Part shown: positions 1 to 11,659 of the stretch, one piece after another | How the letters are laid out: each line of letters begins with the position of its first letter | How positions within the stretch are numbered: position 1 is the stretch's first letter | Source of the DNA: Valencia hispanica | Lineage: Eukaryota > Chordata > Actinopteri > Cyprinodontiformes > Valenciidae | Assembly: GCA_963556495.2 (NCBI GenBank) | Contig: OY747705.1 | Coordinates: forward strand, 4,741,501-4,805,500 | DNA length: 64,000 nt | Direction: 5' to 3' | The notes under the pieces: model-generated | What the model saw: the letters and a program-made list of their open reading frames with translations, nothing else | Told to the model about the DNA's origin: nothing | The model's database searches: none | Position numbers and translations under genes: made by a program

Positions 1-1597
1 ACAGCTTTCCTGTTACACCTCAGATGTTTTATCCTTCACCTCAGCCATGGACTCTTCTAATTCCACAAGTTTGACTTCAACCAAGTCAGGAAATGCTGCT
101 ACCCCCTTAGCCTCCCCTCCCACTTGTCTGTCTCCAAAAGTCAAGTTAAGAGGCAGCTGGAGAAACTGAACCGGAACAAGGCTGCAGGTCCAGATGGTGT
201 CAGCCCCAGAGTCCTGAAGGCCTGTGCAGAGCAGCTCTGTGGGATTCTGCAGCACATCTTCCACCTTAGTCTAACTCAGGAGAAGGTCCCAGTGTTGTGG
301 AAGACATCCTGCCTTGTTCCAGTACCCAAAAGAACTCACACATCAATCATCAATGACTATAGACCCGTTGCCCTGACATCCCACATCATGAAGGTCCTGG
401 AGAGACTCCTGTTGGCACCCCTGGGTAAGCAAACAAGAACGTATCAGGACCCACTGCAGTTTGCTTATCGCTGTGGAGTTAGAGTAGAAGATGCCATCAT
501 CCACCTACTTCAAGCAACCTACTGTCATGTGGACAAAGCAGGCAGCACTGTGAGGATCATGTTCTTTGATTTCTCTAGTGTATTTAATACAATTCAGCCT
601 GATTTGCTTTGTCAGAAACTCCTGAAGACACAGGTGGTGCCCTCAACAATCGCCTGGATCAATGACTACCTGACCAACAGACCCCAATTTGTGAGACTGA
701 AGAATTGTGTGTCAAACCAGGTGATCAGCAGCACAGGAGCACCACAGGGGACCGTACTCTCACCATTCCTTTTCACTCTGTACACCTCAGACTTCCAGTA
801 CAAATAGGAGACCTGTCATCTGCAGAAATACTCAGATGACTCTGCAATTGTCGGGTGTATCAGAGATGGACAAGAAGCTGAATACAGAGAGCTGGTGGAC
901 CGCTTTGTGACATGGTGTGGAAACAATCGTCTCACCTTGAATGTGATCAAAACAAAGGAGATGATTGTAGATTTCAGAAGAAACCGGGATAAGTCAAACA
1001 CTGTTTCCATCATGGGAGAAGAAGTGGAGGTGGTTGAGGAATATAAATACCTCGGTGTTCACCTTGACAACAGACTGGACTGGAGGCGCAACAGTGAAGT
1101 CGTCTACAAGAAGGGACAGAGCAGACTGTACTTCTTGAGGCAGCTAAGGTCCTTCAAGGTTTGCAGCAAGATGCTGCAGATCTTCTACAAGTCTGTTGTG
1201 GAGAGTGTAATCTCTTCAGCCGTCATCTGTTCGGGCAGCAGCATCAGAGCCAGGGATTTAAATAGGCTAAACAACCTGATAAAGAAGGCTGGTTCTGTTC
1301 TTGGGACAACTGTGGAAAATCTGGAGATGATAATGCAAAGAAGAATTCTTCATAAAATCAAAAAAATTATGGACAACCCTGAGCATCCTCTTCATGAGAC
1401 AGTCATACAACAACAGAGCGTCTTCAGTCGGAGGCTTCTTCAGCTTCGCTGCAATACAGACCACTACAGGAAATCCTTCCTGCCCACAGCCATCATCATC
1501 TACAACAACTCCTTAAAGAATTAATTATATGAGCTATACCAACACTTAATTTCCCTCTGGGATCAATAAAGTATTTTTGAATTGAATTGAATTGAAT
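1..1597 (+). mobile_element. Rex1-like non-LTR retrotransposon, 3' part
   Basis: This is a 5'-incomplete LINE. It contains a reverse-transcriptase region, then a short 3' UTR with an AATAAA-like signal (gatcaataaagtattt near 1560-1577), and ends in a TTGAA microsatellite-like tail near 1577-1597. The protein has the Rex1-type motifs NKAAGPDGVSP, NDYRPVALTSHIMKV and APQGTVLSPFLFTLY. A second copy of the same 3' end lies at 9950-10247, which confirms a dispersed family. The Rex1 name rests on recognising the protein and 3' end. The boundary with the L2 tail that follows is approximate. Confidence 0.8.
61..1524 (+). pseudogene. Rex1-like reverse transcriptase, one in-frame stop
   Basis: The frame is open from just after a TAA at 58-60 to the stop at 1522-1524, apart from one TAG at 805-807. 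Before the stop lie the fingers and palm motifs, including FFDFSSVFNT around the first catalytic Asp, and the GAPQGTVLSP block. The catalytic box YSDDSA (about 829-846) comes just after the stop, so a terminated product would lack the active site. The rest, with NRLTLNVIKTKEM and KYLGVHLDN, is the usual thumb and C-terminal part. No endonuclease is visible, so the copy is truncated at the 5' side or begins outside the window. It cannot be active as it stands. Confidence 0.8.
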
Positions 1598-2092
1598 ACC
1601 TGGTCTGGTATCCTGCTTAGCTGCAATGCCCTGTTGGATGGGGGGCATCGGCTTGGATGATGCTCCCAGTAACTGAACATCCACCGTGTCATGTTATCAA
1701 CTTTTTACTTCCTGTAACATAGCAAGTACTCTTAAATCAGATCTTCTGTTCCTTCAGTGTCTCTGCTCCGTCTTCTCGAACCACCAGATGGTCGCGGCAG
1801 ATGGCCGCTCGTACCGAGCTAGGTTCTGCTGGAGGTTTCTCCCTGTTGAAGAGGACTTTTTCTTCTCCACTGTCGCTACATGCTTGCTCAGTATGAGGGA
1901 TTGATGTGGTTGGAGTCTGTATCAACACTGCCAGTCAATGACTCGATGCAATCTGCTGGGATTCATTAGATAGAAAACTTTTAAACTGATCGGAATGTTT
2001 GTATGATTGTATTGAAATGACTTTTCTTGTAAAGTGCCTTGAGATGACATCTGTTGGGAATTGGCGCTATATAAATGAACCAAATTGAATTG
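1598..2092 (+). mobile_element. L2-clade LINE 3' UTR and tail
   Basis: This noncoding block matches the 3' ends of the L2 copies at about 47.6-48.2 kb (+) and 54.0-54.7 kb (-). Shared phrases are tcgctacatgcttgctcagt and ggcgctatataaat, followed by the TTGAATTGAA-type tail. It abuts the Rex1-like tail directly, so one element inserted beside the other. No coding sequence of this L2 copy remains here. Confidence 0.75.
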
Positions 2093-2779
2093 AACTTACT
2101 TGAGGGCTGTGTCTTTCTAAATAAACCCTAATATCTAACTGTTTAACCTCCACAGCAACTCAGCTGCAGACAGTTTCAAAGATCAAAAAAGCTCAGAGGG
2201 GCTAACTCTACTTTTCTATTGCAGTTAGCACCTCAGAGATTTTGATTTGTAAGGTGGAGAGATAAAATAAATGTATATCTCCAGCACACAGCCTTCAGGT
2301 AATAAATATTAAAATTTCAAATAATTTAAATATAAAATCATAATTATTAGGACAAGAATAGATTTATTAGACAAATCCATTTAAAGTTTTGTTAAAATTT
2401 TCAGATCTATAAAAAAACTGTTTTTGGACATTTTGATTTATCAAATTGTGGCACGTCTGGCTTTCCAGTCTTAATGTTCTGGTCCAAGTTGTTCATACAG
2501 TATTTTTAGACTACTGCTTATATGACCATTTTAGATGTGAGCTCCAAATGCTATGGGCTGGACCTTTTAGAGTTTCTGCAGCTGTAACTTAAATTTTTTT
2601 TTTTTTTTTTTTTACGTGTCCTGTTTGGCAGTGTGGAGTTCAGAATTGGTGTCTGAGTACCAAGTAGAAGCCCAACAGATTTACTTTCACAAGCGGAGCA
2701 GTACAGCTTTTGCTATAGTACTCCACTTGATATATGTGTGAAAAATCTTTATTATGAATTGTTGGGGTTTCCTGATGTT
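2093..2779. other. AT-rich stretch without a recognisable gene
   Basis: I see no open frame of substance and no familiar repeat. There is a poly-T run at about 2594-2613, which could be a retroposon tail in minus orientation, but no body could be assigned to it. Confidence 0.5.
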
Positions 2780-3990
2780 ATGGACACGGAGACGGAAAAT
2801 TAAGGAGAAGAAAGAAGGAAGATGAAGAAGAGAGGTAGGAAACAAAAAGTCAAGAGAGAGGGTGAGTTGAAAATACAAGAGAGGAAGGGGAACAAAGAAA
2901 ACACAGGAAGACATTGAAGTCTGCCTCCATACCCACAGGACGGCTGAGAGAGGGGGAAAAACAAAACAAAACACGAAAAAGGAACATCGACAAAACCAAC
3001 CAAACATTGTGAACTAAGAATTACACAACCACATCACACGAAAATAGATATAAAAATACAAAAATGTCACAGAAAAACTCATGGTACCGATTAATCAAGC
3101 TCTAGTAATGATAACCTCAGCCCAAGAATATTTCCTTAAACACCATAGACCCCACATCTATGTGCACCAGCATGCTAACTGGGAGGTTAGAATGCTGGTG
3201 CATATAAGGTTTCTCCATAAGAGTGTTCGATAGTTGGTGTGAGCAGACATCAATCCGTCTCCCAGGAATCGATGCAGACATGAAGGAGATCGGAGCAAAG
3301 ACCTCCAAAGGACCGCCAGAGCCCCAGGCGGACCCGGGCGGGGCCGACCGCATTCCCCAAGAGAGGAGCAAAGGAGAACCCCAGGGGAACATCCAGCGGC
3401 CACTATGCAGGGCCCGTGGGCTCCCAGCAGGGACCCGACAAGGGACCGGCCGACGAGGGGCCCCCGGCACCGCAGGGGCCGCCGCCGGCCTCCACGCGCC
3501 TCCTCCACCCTAGGCCACTCCCCACCGCCAACATCCCAGCGCCCCACCGATAGCCGCAGGGGACGGACAGCATCCCCAGGCCGGGCTCAGCCAGCATCTG
3601 GACACCAAGTTGTACCAGCTCCCGGGTCCTGATCCCGCTCAACGCAGGGCGCCGAGACCAGGCATCCAACGAGGGCAAGGGCCAGTCCAACCGGCCAATG
3701 AACCGGCCACGCACGGTGCGCACAGAACAGGTGATCAAACGAGCAGAGACGCCGGATCCGCATCCCGCCGAGCCACCGAGCAGGCACCACCCAACAATCC
3801 CAAACCTGGCACCTTTAAAAGAGGTGCCCCAACCAACCAAAGGAAGATATCGGCCCACCGCATCGGCCGACCGACACACCGGCCCCCCCAGGCCCGGCCA
3901 GGCACGCACCAGGTCCGAACCGGATTGACCACCGATGCACCGGCAGGCAGGGGCCCCCGTCACCAGCGTTGAGTGACGGAGGGGAAATAG
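2780..3990. repeat. Purine-rich then GC-rich block, probable dispersed repeat
   Basis: The first 230 bases are strongly purine-rich (GGAGA/GAAGAA type). From about 3280 to 3970 the DNA becomes very GC- and CpG-rich, unlike the AT-rich surroundings. Several overlapping frames are open on both strands, as expected from composition alone, and none has a recognisable domain or consistent start. The block stops sharply before an L2 3' fragment. It resembles a high-copy fish repeat or LINE leader, but I cannot name the family from sequence alone. A CpG-island promoter is a less likely alternative. Confidence 0.45.
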
Positions 3991-4044
3991 GCTTTAACTT
4001 TAATTCATTCACTGCTGCTCACCTTCAGCTCAGATCTAACCCCC

Positions 4045-4195
4045 AGATGGTTGTGACATTTGGCATACTGAGCCAGGTTCTGCTGGAGATTTTTTCCTGT
4101 TAAAGAGGAGTTTTTCCTCTCCACTGTCGCTACATGCTTGCTCAGTATGAAGGATTGCTAACGGATTGCTGTGGTTGGAGTCTGCATCAACAGGG
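4045..4195 (+). mobile_element. L2-clade 3' UTR fragment
   Basis: About 150 bases match the middle of the L2 3' UTR: a ctgctggagatttttt stretch, then the block containing tcgctacatgcttgctcagt and ggattgctgtggttggagtc. The canonical tail is missing, so this is a truncated scrap. Confidence 0.6.
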
Positions 4196-4253
4196 AACAA
4201 CCAAGACCAGCGCCATGGGAGGGCCGGGCCCACCCATTTAGGTATCGGGCCCA

Positions 4254-5165
4254 CCCAAGACAGATTACAACACCCTAATTTCCAATCAGGCTAAGTTTTG
4301 ACTCTGGTCCATACTCCACACCACTCAGTGGTGCTAATGCCACTAATAAATATAAAGAAGAAGTGTACTGTGTTATTGTTAGGCTAACTTGCATGGTAAC
4401 GGTAGTTCTGATGAAAACTATGTGAGAGAAACACAAAGAAGGGAATTATCAAGGCTTTGAGCAGCAGATGATGTTGGATTTTGTCAAAAGACATTTGTGG
4501 ACTGGCTATCTTAAAGTAGGACATAAAAACGACAGTTTTTGTTAGACATGGCTCTGTTCAGGATTTTGAAACATGGCTTCAAATGCTAAGTTGTCATTTA
4601 TTGCTTTCTGAGTGGTTTGACCAAAGCATGTACTATGTCTACAGTTATGATTGCATCGTTGATTGGCTTACATCTTTTGAATCACAAGTAGGGATAGGTT
4701 GGTGTTGGAGCTTGGAAGTTTCTTTAGCTTGGGTTGGGTCGTTGATAAGAATGGATTTTTCATGAATATCTCAAACTTTTTGGCACCGAGGCGACCTATA
4801 CTTGGAAGCCCTGCAAGGTTAGGCGGCCTTCCTTTCAAAGCAGAAGAGACCTGCTGATGTCTGGTAGCAGCTAGCAAACAATATCAACATAGTTGACAGC
4901 AGAATCCAGCGCAGCAGCGAGAAGCACTGATCACTCGCAGCTGCAGCACCAAAGCTCTTCAAAAGCTGCAAAGCTCTTCTATAAAGGAATATGCCTCACT
5001 CATGTACACAAGCAGACACAAAGCAGGATCATGACAGTGGCTTAACTGCGACGGCTTTTAGAGCACAAAAACGTTCTGGCCACCGATCTAGAACAGACCG
5101 GCTATTCGGAAAATCTCCTGGACCTCCCTTTGGCCAGCCCGCCTATGGAAGAACCGTAGCTTTTA
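4254..5165 (+). repeat. Unclassified dispersed repeat, longest copy
   Basis: Large parts of this block recur at 34530-35292, and its last 165 bases recur at 42431-42612. Shared landmarks are taggctaacttgcatg, ctttctgagtggttt, cggccttcctttcaaagcag and, at the end, cagcaggatcatga-like and ctggccaccratctagaaca stretches. There is no coding potential. It may be a non-autonomous DNA transposon or a LINE-derived segment. I cannot see terminal repeats with certainty. Confidence 0.55.
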
Positions 5166-5359
5166 AATGATGAATATTAATATATACATAGACAGAATGT
5201 CAAAAAGGGCAGATTTGACCCAGATATATGTAACACACTGCCAACAGGACATAAAAATGCAAGGAGGATGGGGAAGAAAAAAAAACAATTAGTAAAGCAC
5301 TCGGAGAGCACAGACCTCCGCCATGTGGAAAAAGGTAATTATATGAATGACATGCTTCG

Positions 5360-5399
5360 AAGTTTACTCCTAGTTACTTCAGTAACTAGGAGTAAACTT
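5360..5399. repeat. Perfect 19-bp inverted repeat with 2-nt centre
   Basis: The arms aagtttactcctagttact (5360-5378) and its exact reverse complement (5381-5399) are separated by TC. The next base pair outward does not match. The loop is too short for a microRNA-type hairpin. It may be the collapsed ends of a small element or a cruciform-prone site. Confidence 0.85.
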
Positions 5400-5854
5400 T
5401 CAGTAAGCATCATTAGCATAGAAAACTTAGGCTGTGCATGTTCAGTTTTATGAAATGCGAAGAGAAAAATGTCACTTTGCAAGAGTTTATTCTGCTTATT
5501 TTCTTGATGCCAGTTCATCTATTGTGAATAAGAAATGAGGCTATCAGAAGCCTTGGTTACTCTGAGGGAAAACGAGTAGAAACCCACGAAAACATCAGTT
5601 TTTGATCTGGAAGCTGAGAAGTTGATCACCAGCTCTGCAGCAGCAAATGTCCTTTTTTTCTCATAGCTATTCCTATTTACCATTGTTGGCGGTTGCTGTC
5701 AGTAGATACTGACTTGCTTGGAAATGTTCAAAGAGAGTAGGCACTTTCATTTTAAAATAACTACTCTGAATATTTAAATCTCAACTGTTACAAAAAAAAA
5801 GTGCCATTTGTATCCAAACAGGCAGACTGGCCTGCACTAGGTGTTTGAAAATGC

Positions 5855-5855
<1 letters not shown>

Positions 5856-5905
<50 letters not shown>

Positions 5906-5934
5906 TGTCTCTCTCTCTCTCTTTCTCTCTCTCT
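5856..5934. repeat. (CT)n microsatellite
   Basis: About 80 bases of CT dinucleotide with a few G and T interruptions. Confidence 0.95.
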
Positions 5935-6842
5935 GAGGGCTTACATTTTCAAAGCATCACAATTTTCCGTCTCAGTACGTAGCAGCCACTAGGGGAAGCA
6001 CTTGTCATCGTCCCTACTGTTTCTACGCCAACTCTTGTAAACCCCTTAAAAAAAGCACACTCTTTTCTTGAAGCTGAATTTTCTTCTCTTTTAAAATATT
6101 GGCAGCCTGGAACTATGAATGCAACTCGACCCTTAAAACTGCCATCAGTGTGTCCTTTCAGAGGAACAAAAGGAAAGTTAATGAAAGGTTCCCTGGTGAA
6201 CACAATTGCCATCTGATGCAAACCTTTGTTGTTTATCATCTCTACAAATTGTCCCACACATTGTGAACTAAAGTAAGAGTCCAGCACTTATAATTCAGAC
6301 TGATTTGTACCCATTTTCAACTGACATATGAAGACTTGAATAAAACAGTCTACACGTTTAGAAATGTTAGGGCATTTCTAATAACTACACAAAAAAGGAC
6401 ACATTTGTAAACATGTATAATTGCTCTCAGATCTTTAGCAGTTGTTAAAAGCACAAACATACCAATAATGCAGATTGATCACTTAATTCCTAACCCTTGT
6501 GTCACTTTGCCAATGAGGTGGCCAGGGATCAATACACCCATTATATATAAGAAGAAAGTAATGAGGAAAGGAGAAGCTGATGTCATGCAGTAGTGAGAGA
6601 CACCCAAGGCTGATATGGCATATCTTATATCAAGATAATAAGTCAAGTGGCCTTTTGACAGCTGTAAAAATGGAAAATACTTTAAGAAACCAGCGGGAAA
6701 GAAGTAAGGGCAACAGAAAGAACAGGAAATACAGAAGAAATTAGATTAAGACAAGGAGAGAGCTATGAGGGAACAGAAGGCAGATAGGTAACTCAGAAGG
6801 CATTGGATAGGCTATGGTATAACTATATAGTGTAAGTTTAGA

Positions 6843-7160
6843 TCCATCCATCCATTTTCTTTACCCGTCCATCCTAATGCAGGGTTGCGGGGGGGCTGGT
6901 GCCTATCTCCAGTGGTCAAGGGGCGAGAGGCAGGGTACACACTGGACAGGGTAACACAGAGACATACAGGACAGGGCAACACAGAGACAGGGTAACACAG
7001 AGAGACCAATTCACCTAACAGTCATGTTTTTGGACTGTACCTGGTGAGAACCCACAGGGAGAACATGCAAACTCCATGCAGAAAGACCCCAGGCCGGGAT
7101 TTGAACCCTGCACCTTCTTGCTGCAAGGCAACAGTGCTACCAACTGCGCCACTGTGCAAC
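6843..7160 (-). mobile_element. tRNA-derived SINE with ATGG-type tail
   Basis: Read on the minus strand, the head at about 7160 has an A-box-like gtggcgcagttggtagc and a B-box-like ggttcaaatcc, the internal Pol III promoter of a tRNA-derived SINE. The body contains the ctggagataggcacc stretch. The 3' end is an ATGG-type repeat (atccatccatcc on the plus strand, 6843-6854). That tail is like the Rex3/RTE tail at 38950, suggesting RTE machinery mobilised it. A second diverged copy lies at 52350-52735 (+). Confidence 0.7.
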
Positions 7161-9945
7161 CCTTATTTAGATATTTTAGTTTAGATATTTGTCAAAATTG
7201 TAGTGGAAGAAAAATATCTTCTTTCTCTAACAAGGATGAGGCTGCAGTCCATTAGGCGTTTTTTAGATTTTTAATAAGCAGATTGCCAGAATCATCAGAC
7301 ATACAGAGTCCCAGAGCTGAACCCATGCTTGAACTCTTCTGCACCCTCCTATTCCCAAAGCCTCATGGTATAACGTAAACTAATATTATTCTCCTCAGTC
7401 CCTCCCATGCCGTCTTGATGTCTAGGCCCCCAAGGGGCACTGTAAAGTAAAAGCCAACAAGTTCAAAGGACCCCCTGCTCAAATCTGCTCCTCACTGACT
7501 GTCTGTTTAAACATTCCTATGGTCTCTACATGACAAATTCCCTAGATGCATTTACTAACATATAACTAAGCAAATAATTCACATTACTTTGAAATATTCC
7601 CATCACACTCCGCTCTTTCTTTCACTACAGTAATACCCAAAACACAAAGGGGACAATTTGTGATGCTATTACAATTTACCAATTGGGTGCAGTGAGAGCC
7701 GACAAAAAAAAGACAATGATGCAATCAATTAATATTAAGACAGTAATCAGACAATCATGCTGGCCATGGAATTAGCTCAAAGTAACCAGAGATCATCCGT
7801 CTAGATGACTTTGTTTAGACTTGTTGTCAGAACCGAAAACCTTACCAGGGGTCTTTATTACCCCATTCGTGGTGTTTCTTTTCTTCACCATTTAATTCAT
7901 TTTGGTGGGAAAAGATTATGACGACCTCCTGCTTCAAGGACGGCCATACTTGTTTCGTCATCTGTCAGGACTCTAGAGAAAAAGACCCATCAGATAGAGA
8001 TATTATGTAGCCTCTTATAGCATGTGTCAATGAGATATTACATCTGGACTCGGTGTTGAACTGTGCGCGCTTCTCTTGTTGCTGTTCCACATCATGTACC
8101 CAAAGGCCCACCTCTGGTCCTCCTCAGCCTCTGTTTCCAGTGGCCCACGCCACTAATGAGTCCCCCTGAGAGGGGAGGAATCATCCCTCAGGAGGCCCAC
8201 ATTTCTACAGGCCTCCTGATGCAACCCTCAAGCCTTAAGTTTTAGGGCATGCAAGTTCAAACATATGTAAAGTAATTCAAAGGATTAGTCAGTTAGGTAA
8301 GTAAGTAAGCAAGTAAGTGATTAGGTAAAATCAGCAGACCTGGAAGTTTGGTTTAGATTAACTCTGATGCACCTGCATACACCAAGCAATCACAAACAAA
8401 CTCCAAGTTAATCAGAGTTAATGAGCCAAGCTTCATTAACTGAGCTCTGCACCCCAGAGGCTGCTTCAATGCATTTCTATTTATGCATCACACACACACA
8501 CTTCCGTTGTCAGGGAGTAGCCTCAACAGTTTCTGGAACATTTCTTCAGGCCTAAAAGTACAAAAGTCTGCTAAAATTCATGTGTAGGTGTTTGAAACTA
8601 GACAGATGACTTCACTGACACTTTGTTTTGTACATTCTGACATTACGAATTGCAAGACAGATAACTTTTGTTCTTTGTGGGACAAACAACTTTATGGGTT
8701 ATAGGTTGAGGATATGTTAAGTATAAAATGTCCACCTCATTTCCACCCTTTTGATTAATCTTAATCACTTCATGAACAATGTTATCAAAGGTACGTTTTT
8801 AAAACAAAACAAGAAAATAAAGTAACGAAAGGAAATAAAAGCGATATTGGATAAAATAAATGCATGCAGTTGTCATGGCATAATAAATCATCAACATTCT
8901 AGGTCAAAACATTTTTTTGAATTCTCCATTGCTGTTTAGGGCTGAAGCGAGACAGAGAAAAAATACTGTACAAAATGTTGATTTCACTTTGAAATCAAGA
9001 TTTTGTACATCAACCTAACCATTAAACTATTGTAAACTATTTCAATACATTTCATTGTCAGCACAAACATTTTTCCCTGTTCTGTCAATACACAATTTTA
9101 CCTGGTGGCAACAGTAAAAACAATAATATATTTTAAAAATACATTAGGTTCACAAGTGTTATGAAACTACCTTATACCTTATAAGGTAAGACCTTAGGTC
9201 AGATGCGGGTGGGTAAAAAATAAATGTATCATCTTTTCATTCAATCTTGACTTATAGATATCTTTAAAATAGCTACTTAGTCATGGTGACCTCATATGGG
9301 TTGAAACATTTCTACTCACGTAGCCAAAGATAGTAACAAATGGACATTAAACAAATCAATCAACATACACCTGTCATCAAAAAGCATTAGGCTTGTCAGT
9401 TTGTTACATTATAACCAAAGAACAAGACCCAGACCACATCTACTGCCTTTTTCTATAGAAAAAACAGTTACTCTTAAACATTTAACAAAAAATGGTTAAC
9501 AAAAAAGTTATGTCATCTCTACATTAAACCTTACAATGTTCGGTAAACTAGGCTACTGGCTTTTTTAAATTGGAGACAAATTCCATTGTTTGCTGCATGT
9601 TTAACATTGCTTCAATGGAAAACAAACACATATTTGTAAAGGTATTGGTTTTTAGGCGTTTAAGGTATTTAATTTAATACGTTTGGCCAAAAGGGTCAGA
9701 GCTTATTCTCACATTCCCTCCCCAACCCTTCTGACTGACACCTTAAATAGCATTTAGCAATCACTGTTTATCTTCTCCAGCACATCTTCTATCTTCTTGT
9801 TCGGCTCCCAAAGAACCGGTCCATGCCAGTCTAATAGTAAAGCATGAAGCAGTCCCTTAAGGCAGGACATTCAGTCGATATCTCTCTACTCTGACGTCTG
9901 TCACCCTGGTGATGTGACACATCTTTATCAGGAACATTAGGTTCT
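7161..9945. other. Long AT-rich stretch without a recognised gene
   Basis: No gene, RNA gene or familiar element could be assigned. There are short CA and GTAA-type simple runs (near 8300 and 8490) and scattered short open frames. It may hold old degraded repeats or ordinary intergenic DNA. Confidence 0.5.
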
Positions 9946-9949
9946 TTTC

Positions 9950-10247
9950 ATGGGACAACCGTGGAACATCTGGAGATGATGATACAAAGGAGGATTCTTC
10001 ATAAAATCAAAAGAAATTATGGACAACCCTTAGCATCCTCTTCATGAGACAGTCACACAACAACAGAGCGTCTTCAGTCGGAGGCTTCTTCAGTTTTGCT
10101 CCAATACAGACCGCTACAGGAAATCCTTCCTGCCCACAGCCATCATCATCTACAATAACTCCTTAAAGAATTAATTATATGAGCTATACCAACACTTAAT
10201 TTCCCTCTGGGATCTATAAAGTATTTTTGAATTTGAATTTGAATTAC
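9950..10247 (+). mobile_element. Rex1-like LINE 3' end fragment
   Basis: This matches 1306-1597 closely: the C-terminal coding end, the stop region aaagaattaattatatgag, then ccctctgggatctataaagt and a TTTGAA repeat tail. It is 5'-truncated to about 300 bases, the usual fate of LINE insertions. Confidence 0.8.
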
Positions 10248-10394
10248 GCTAGAACAATACGCTTTTTTCCTCTAACTTGACCTTCTGCCCTAGATACATT
10301 CACTAAGACAGAGAATAAGTAATAAAATCCTAATTACATTGGAATATTCCTGCAACAGGCCCATTCTATTATTTATTTCATACATTCGCTTAGG

Positions 10395-11010
10395 TAAAGA
10401 GTCTGGGTGTCATACTTTATAGTACACCTTCATTTCAGTCTCATATTCATTATATCACCCAGTCTGAATACTTCCACTTATGTAACATTGAATGACTATA
10501 TCCTTTTCTTACTCTCCATGCTGCTGCCTTCCTTGTCCATCGCATCGTCCCTTCCCGGATCGACGATTGCAATTTTCTTCTTTTTGGTCTCCTTAATAAG
10601 TCCCATCATAAAGTCCAACACCTTCAGAACTCTGCAGCTCGGTTCATAACTAGGACTCCCTCAAGAGAACACATTACCCCAGTTCTTCAGGAGCTTCACT
10701 GGTTGCCTATAGAATCCCGGATCAACTTTAAAATTCTAATTCTTGCATTTAAGTGCATCCATAGCCTTGCTCCTCTTTATCTGTGTGACCTGCTTCACAT
10801 CACCACTCCTTCCTGTACTCTAAGACCTTTGTCAGTCACTCCTCTTGATGTTCCTTTTGCCGGCCTTTCACCACGAGGAGCAGAGCTTTCAGTTGCTCTG
10901 TTCCTGGGCTCTGGAACTCACTTCCTCCTCTCATCAAAAATATTGACTCTCTTCCTTTATTTAACACAGCTCAAAACAATTCTGTTAAAACAGACTTATT
11001 GACTTTGCTA
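10395..11010 (+). pseudogene. Degenerate L2-like reverse-transcriptase C-terminus
   Basis: Broken frames carry the C-terminal L2/CR1 pattern: NSAARFITRTPSREHITPVL, then ELHWLPIESRINFKIL and LAFKCIHSLAPLYL. This parallels the intact L2 frame at 18057-20351 (NSAARVLTKTRRREHITPVL, SLHWLPVHFRIDFKVL). Several stops and frameshifts interrupt it, so it is an old copy. It is followed by a TTA microsatellite that may have grown from its tail. Confidence 0.65.
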
Positions 11011-11097
11011 TTTGATCATCATTTTGTTTGCTTGTCTTTGTATTATTTTTCTGTTTTTATTTTCTCTCTAAGGTAATCTTGGCTTTTAGAAAGGCAT

Positions 11098-11115
11098 TTA
11101 TTATTATTATTATTA

Positions 11116-11166
<51 letters not shown>
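11098..11166. repeat. (TTA)n microsatellite
   Basis: About 69 bases of TTA trinucleotide with one interruption. Confidence 0.95.
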
Positions 11167-11168
<2 letters not shown>

Positions 11169-11279
11169 CCTCCTATTGTTAGAATGAATCACAGTAACCA
11201 CTACTACTCCCTATGTGGAGCACAATTAAGTAGTCAATTACCCCAGGGATAATTAACTACTTCACAGTGAACACTGTGT

Positions 11280-11482
11280 TATGCTGCCCTATTAACCCTC
11301 ATCTCATCATTGTCCTCATTTGTGTCGCAATCATCCACACCTGATCCTCCTCCCCTTCTGCCTTCATAACCTGTCACTTCTCCTCACTCAGCGCCGGATC
11401 ATTGACGATGTCTCCATGGTGTGTTGTCCTGCTGTTATCCTGTCCTGCTCGTCCATGTCCTGTCTCTCCGTTCCTGTCTTCG

Positions 11483-11560
<78 letters not shown>

Positions 11561-11640
11561 CCTCCGCCACCAGCACCACTCTTTAATAAACATCCTTGCA
11601 CTTCTACCAGTGTCTGGGTTTGGGTCCATGCACCACACCA
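11280..11640 (+). repeat. LTR-like fragment containing a (TCA)n tract
   Basis: The layout resembles fish LTRs: a CT-rich stretch, ctcctcactcagcgccggat, then ctttaataaacatccttgca as a polyadenylation-like end and gtgtctgggtttgggtcc. A comparable order (ctcctcactc, then gccagattatcga) occurs at 24.7-24.8 kb. A TCA trinucleotide tract (11482-11560) interrupts it. It makes long His, Asp or Ser runs in six frames that are not real proteins. Termini and target duplication are not visible, so the LTR reading is tentative. Confidence 0.35.
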
Positions 11641-11659
11641 ACGTACTCCTGACACACTG

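Larger units (their letters stand above)
5166..6840. other. AT-rich stretch without a gene
   Basis: There is no recognisable gene. The only structures I can support are a short perfect palindrome (5360-5399) and a CT microsatellite (about 5856-5934). Open frames here are short and lack domain features. Confidence 0.5.

Noticed and set aside
3117..3972. Pro/Arg/Gly-rich frames of 65-186 codons on both strands
   Set aside because: They overlap in every frame within a GC-rich block and show no domain, start or splice support. Composition alone explains them.
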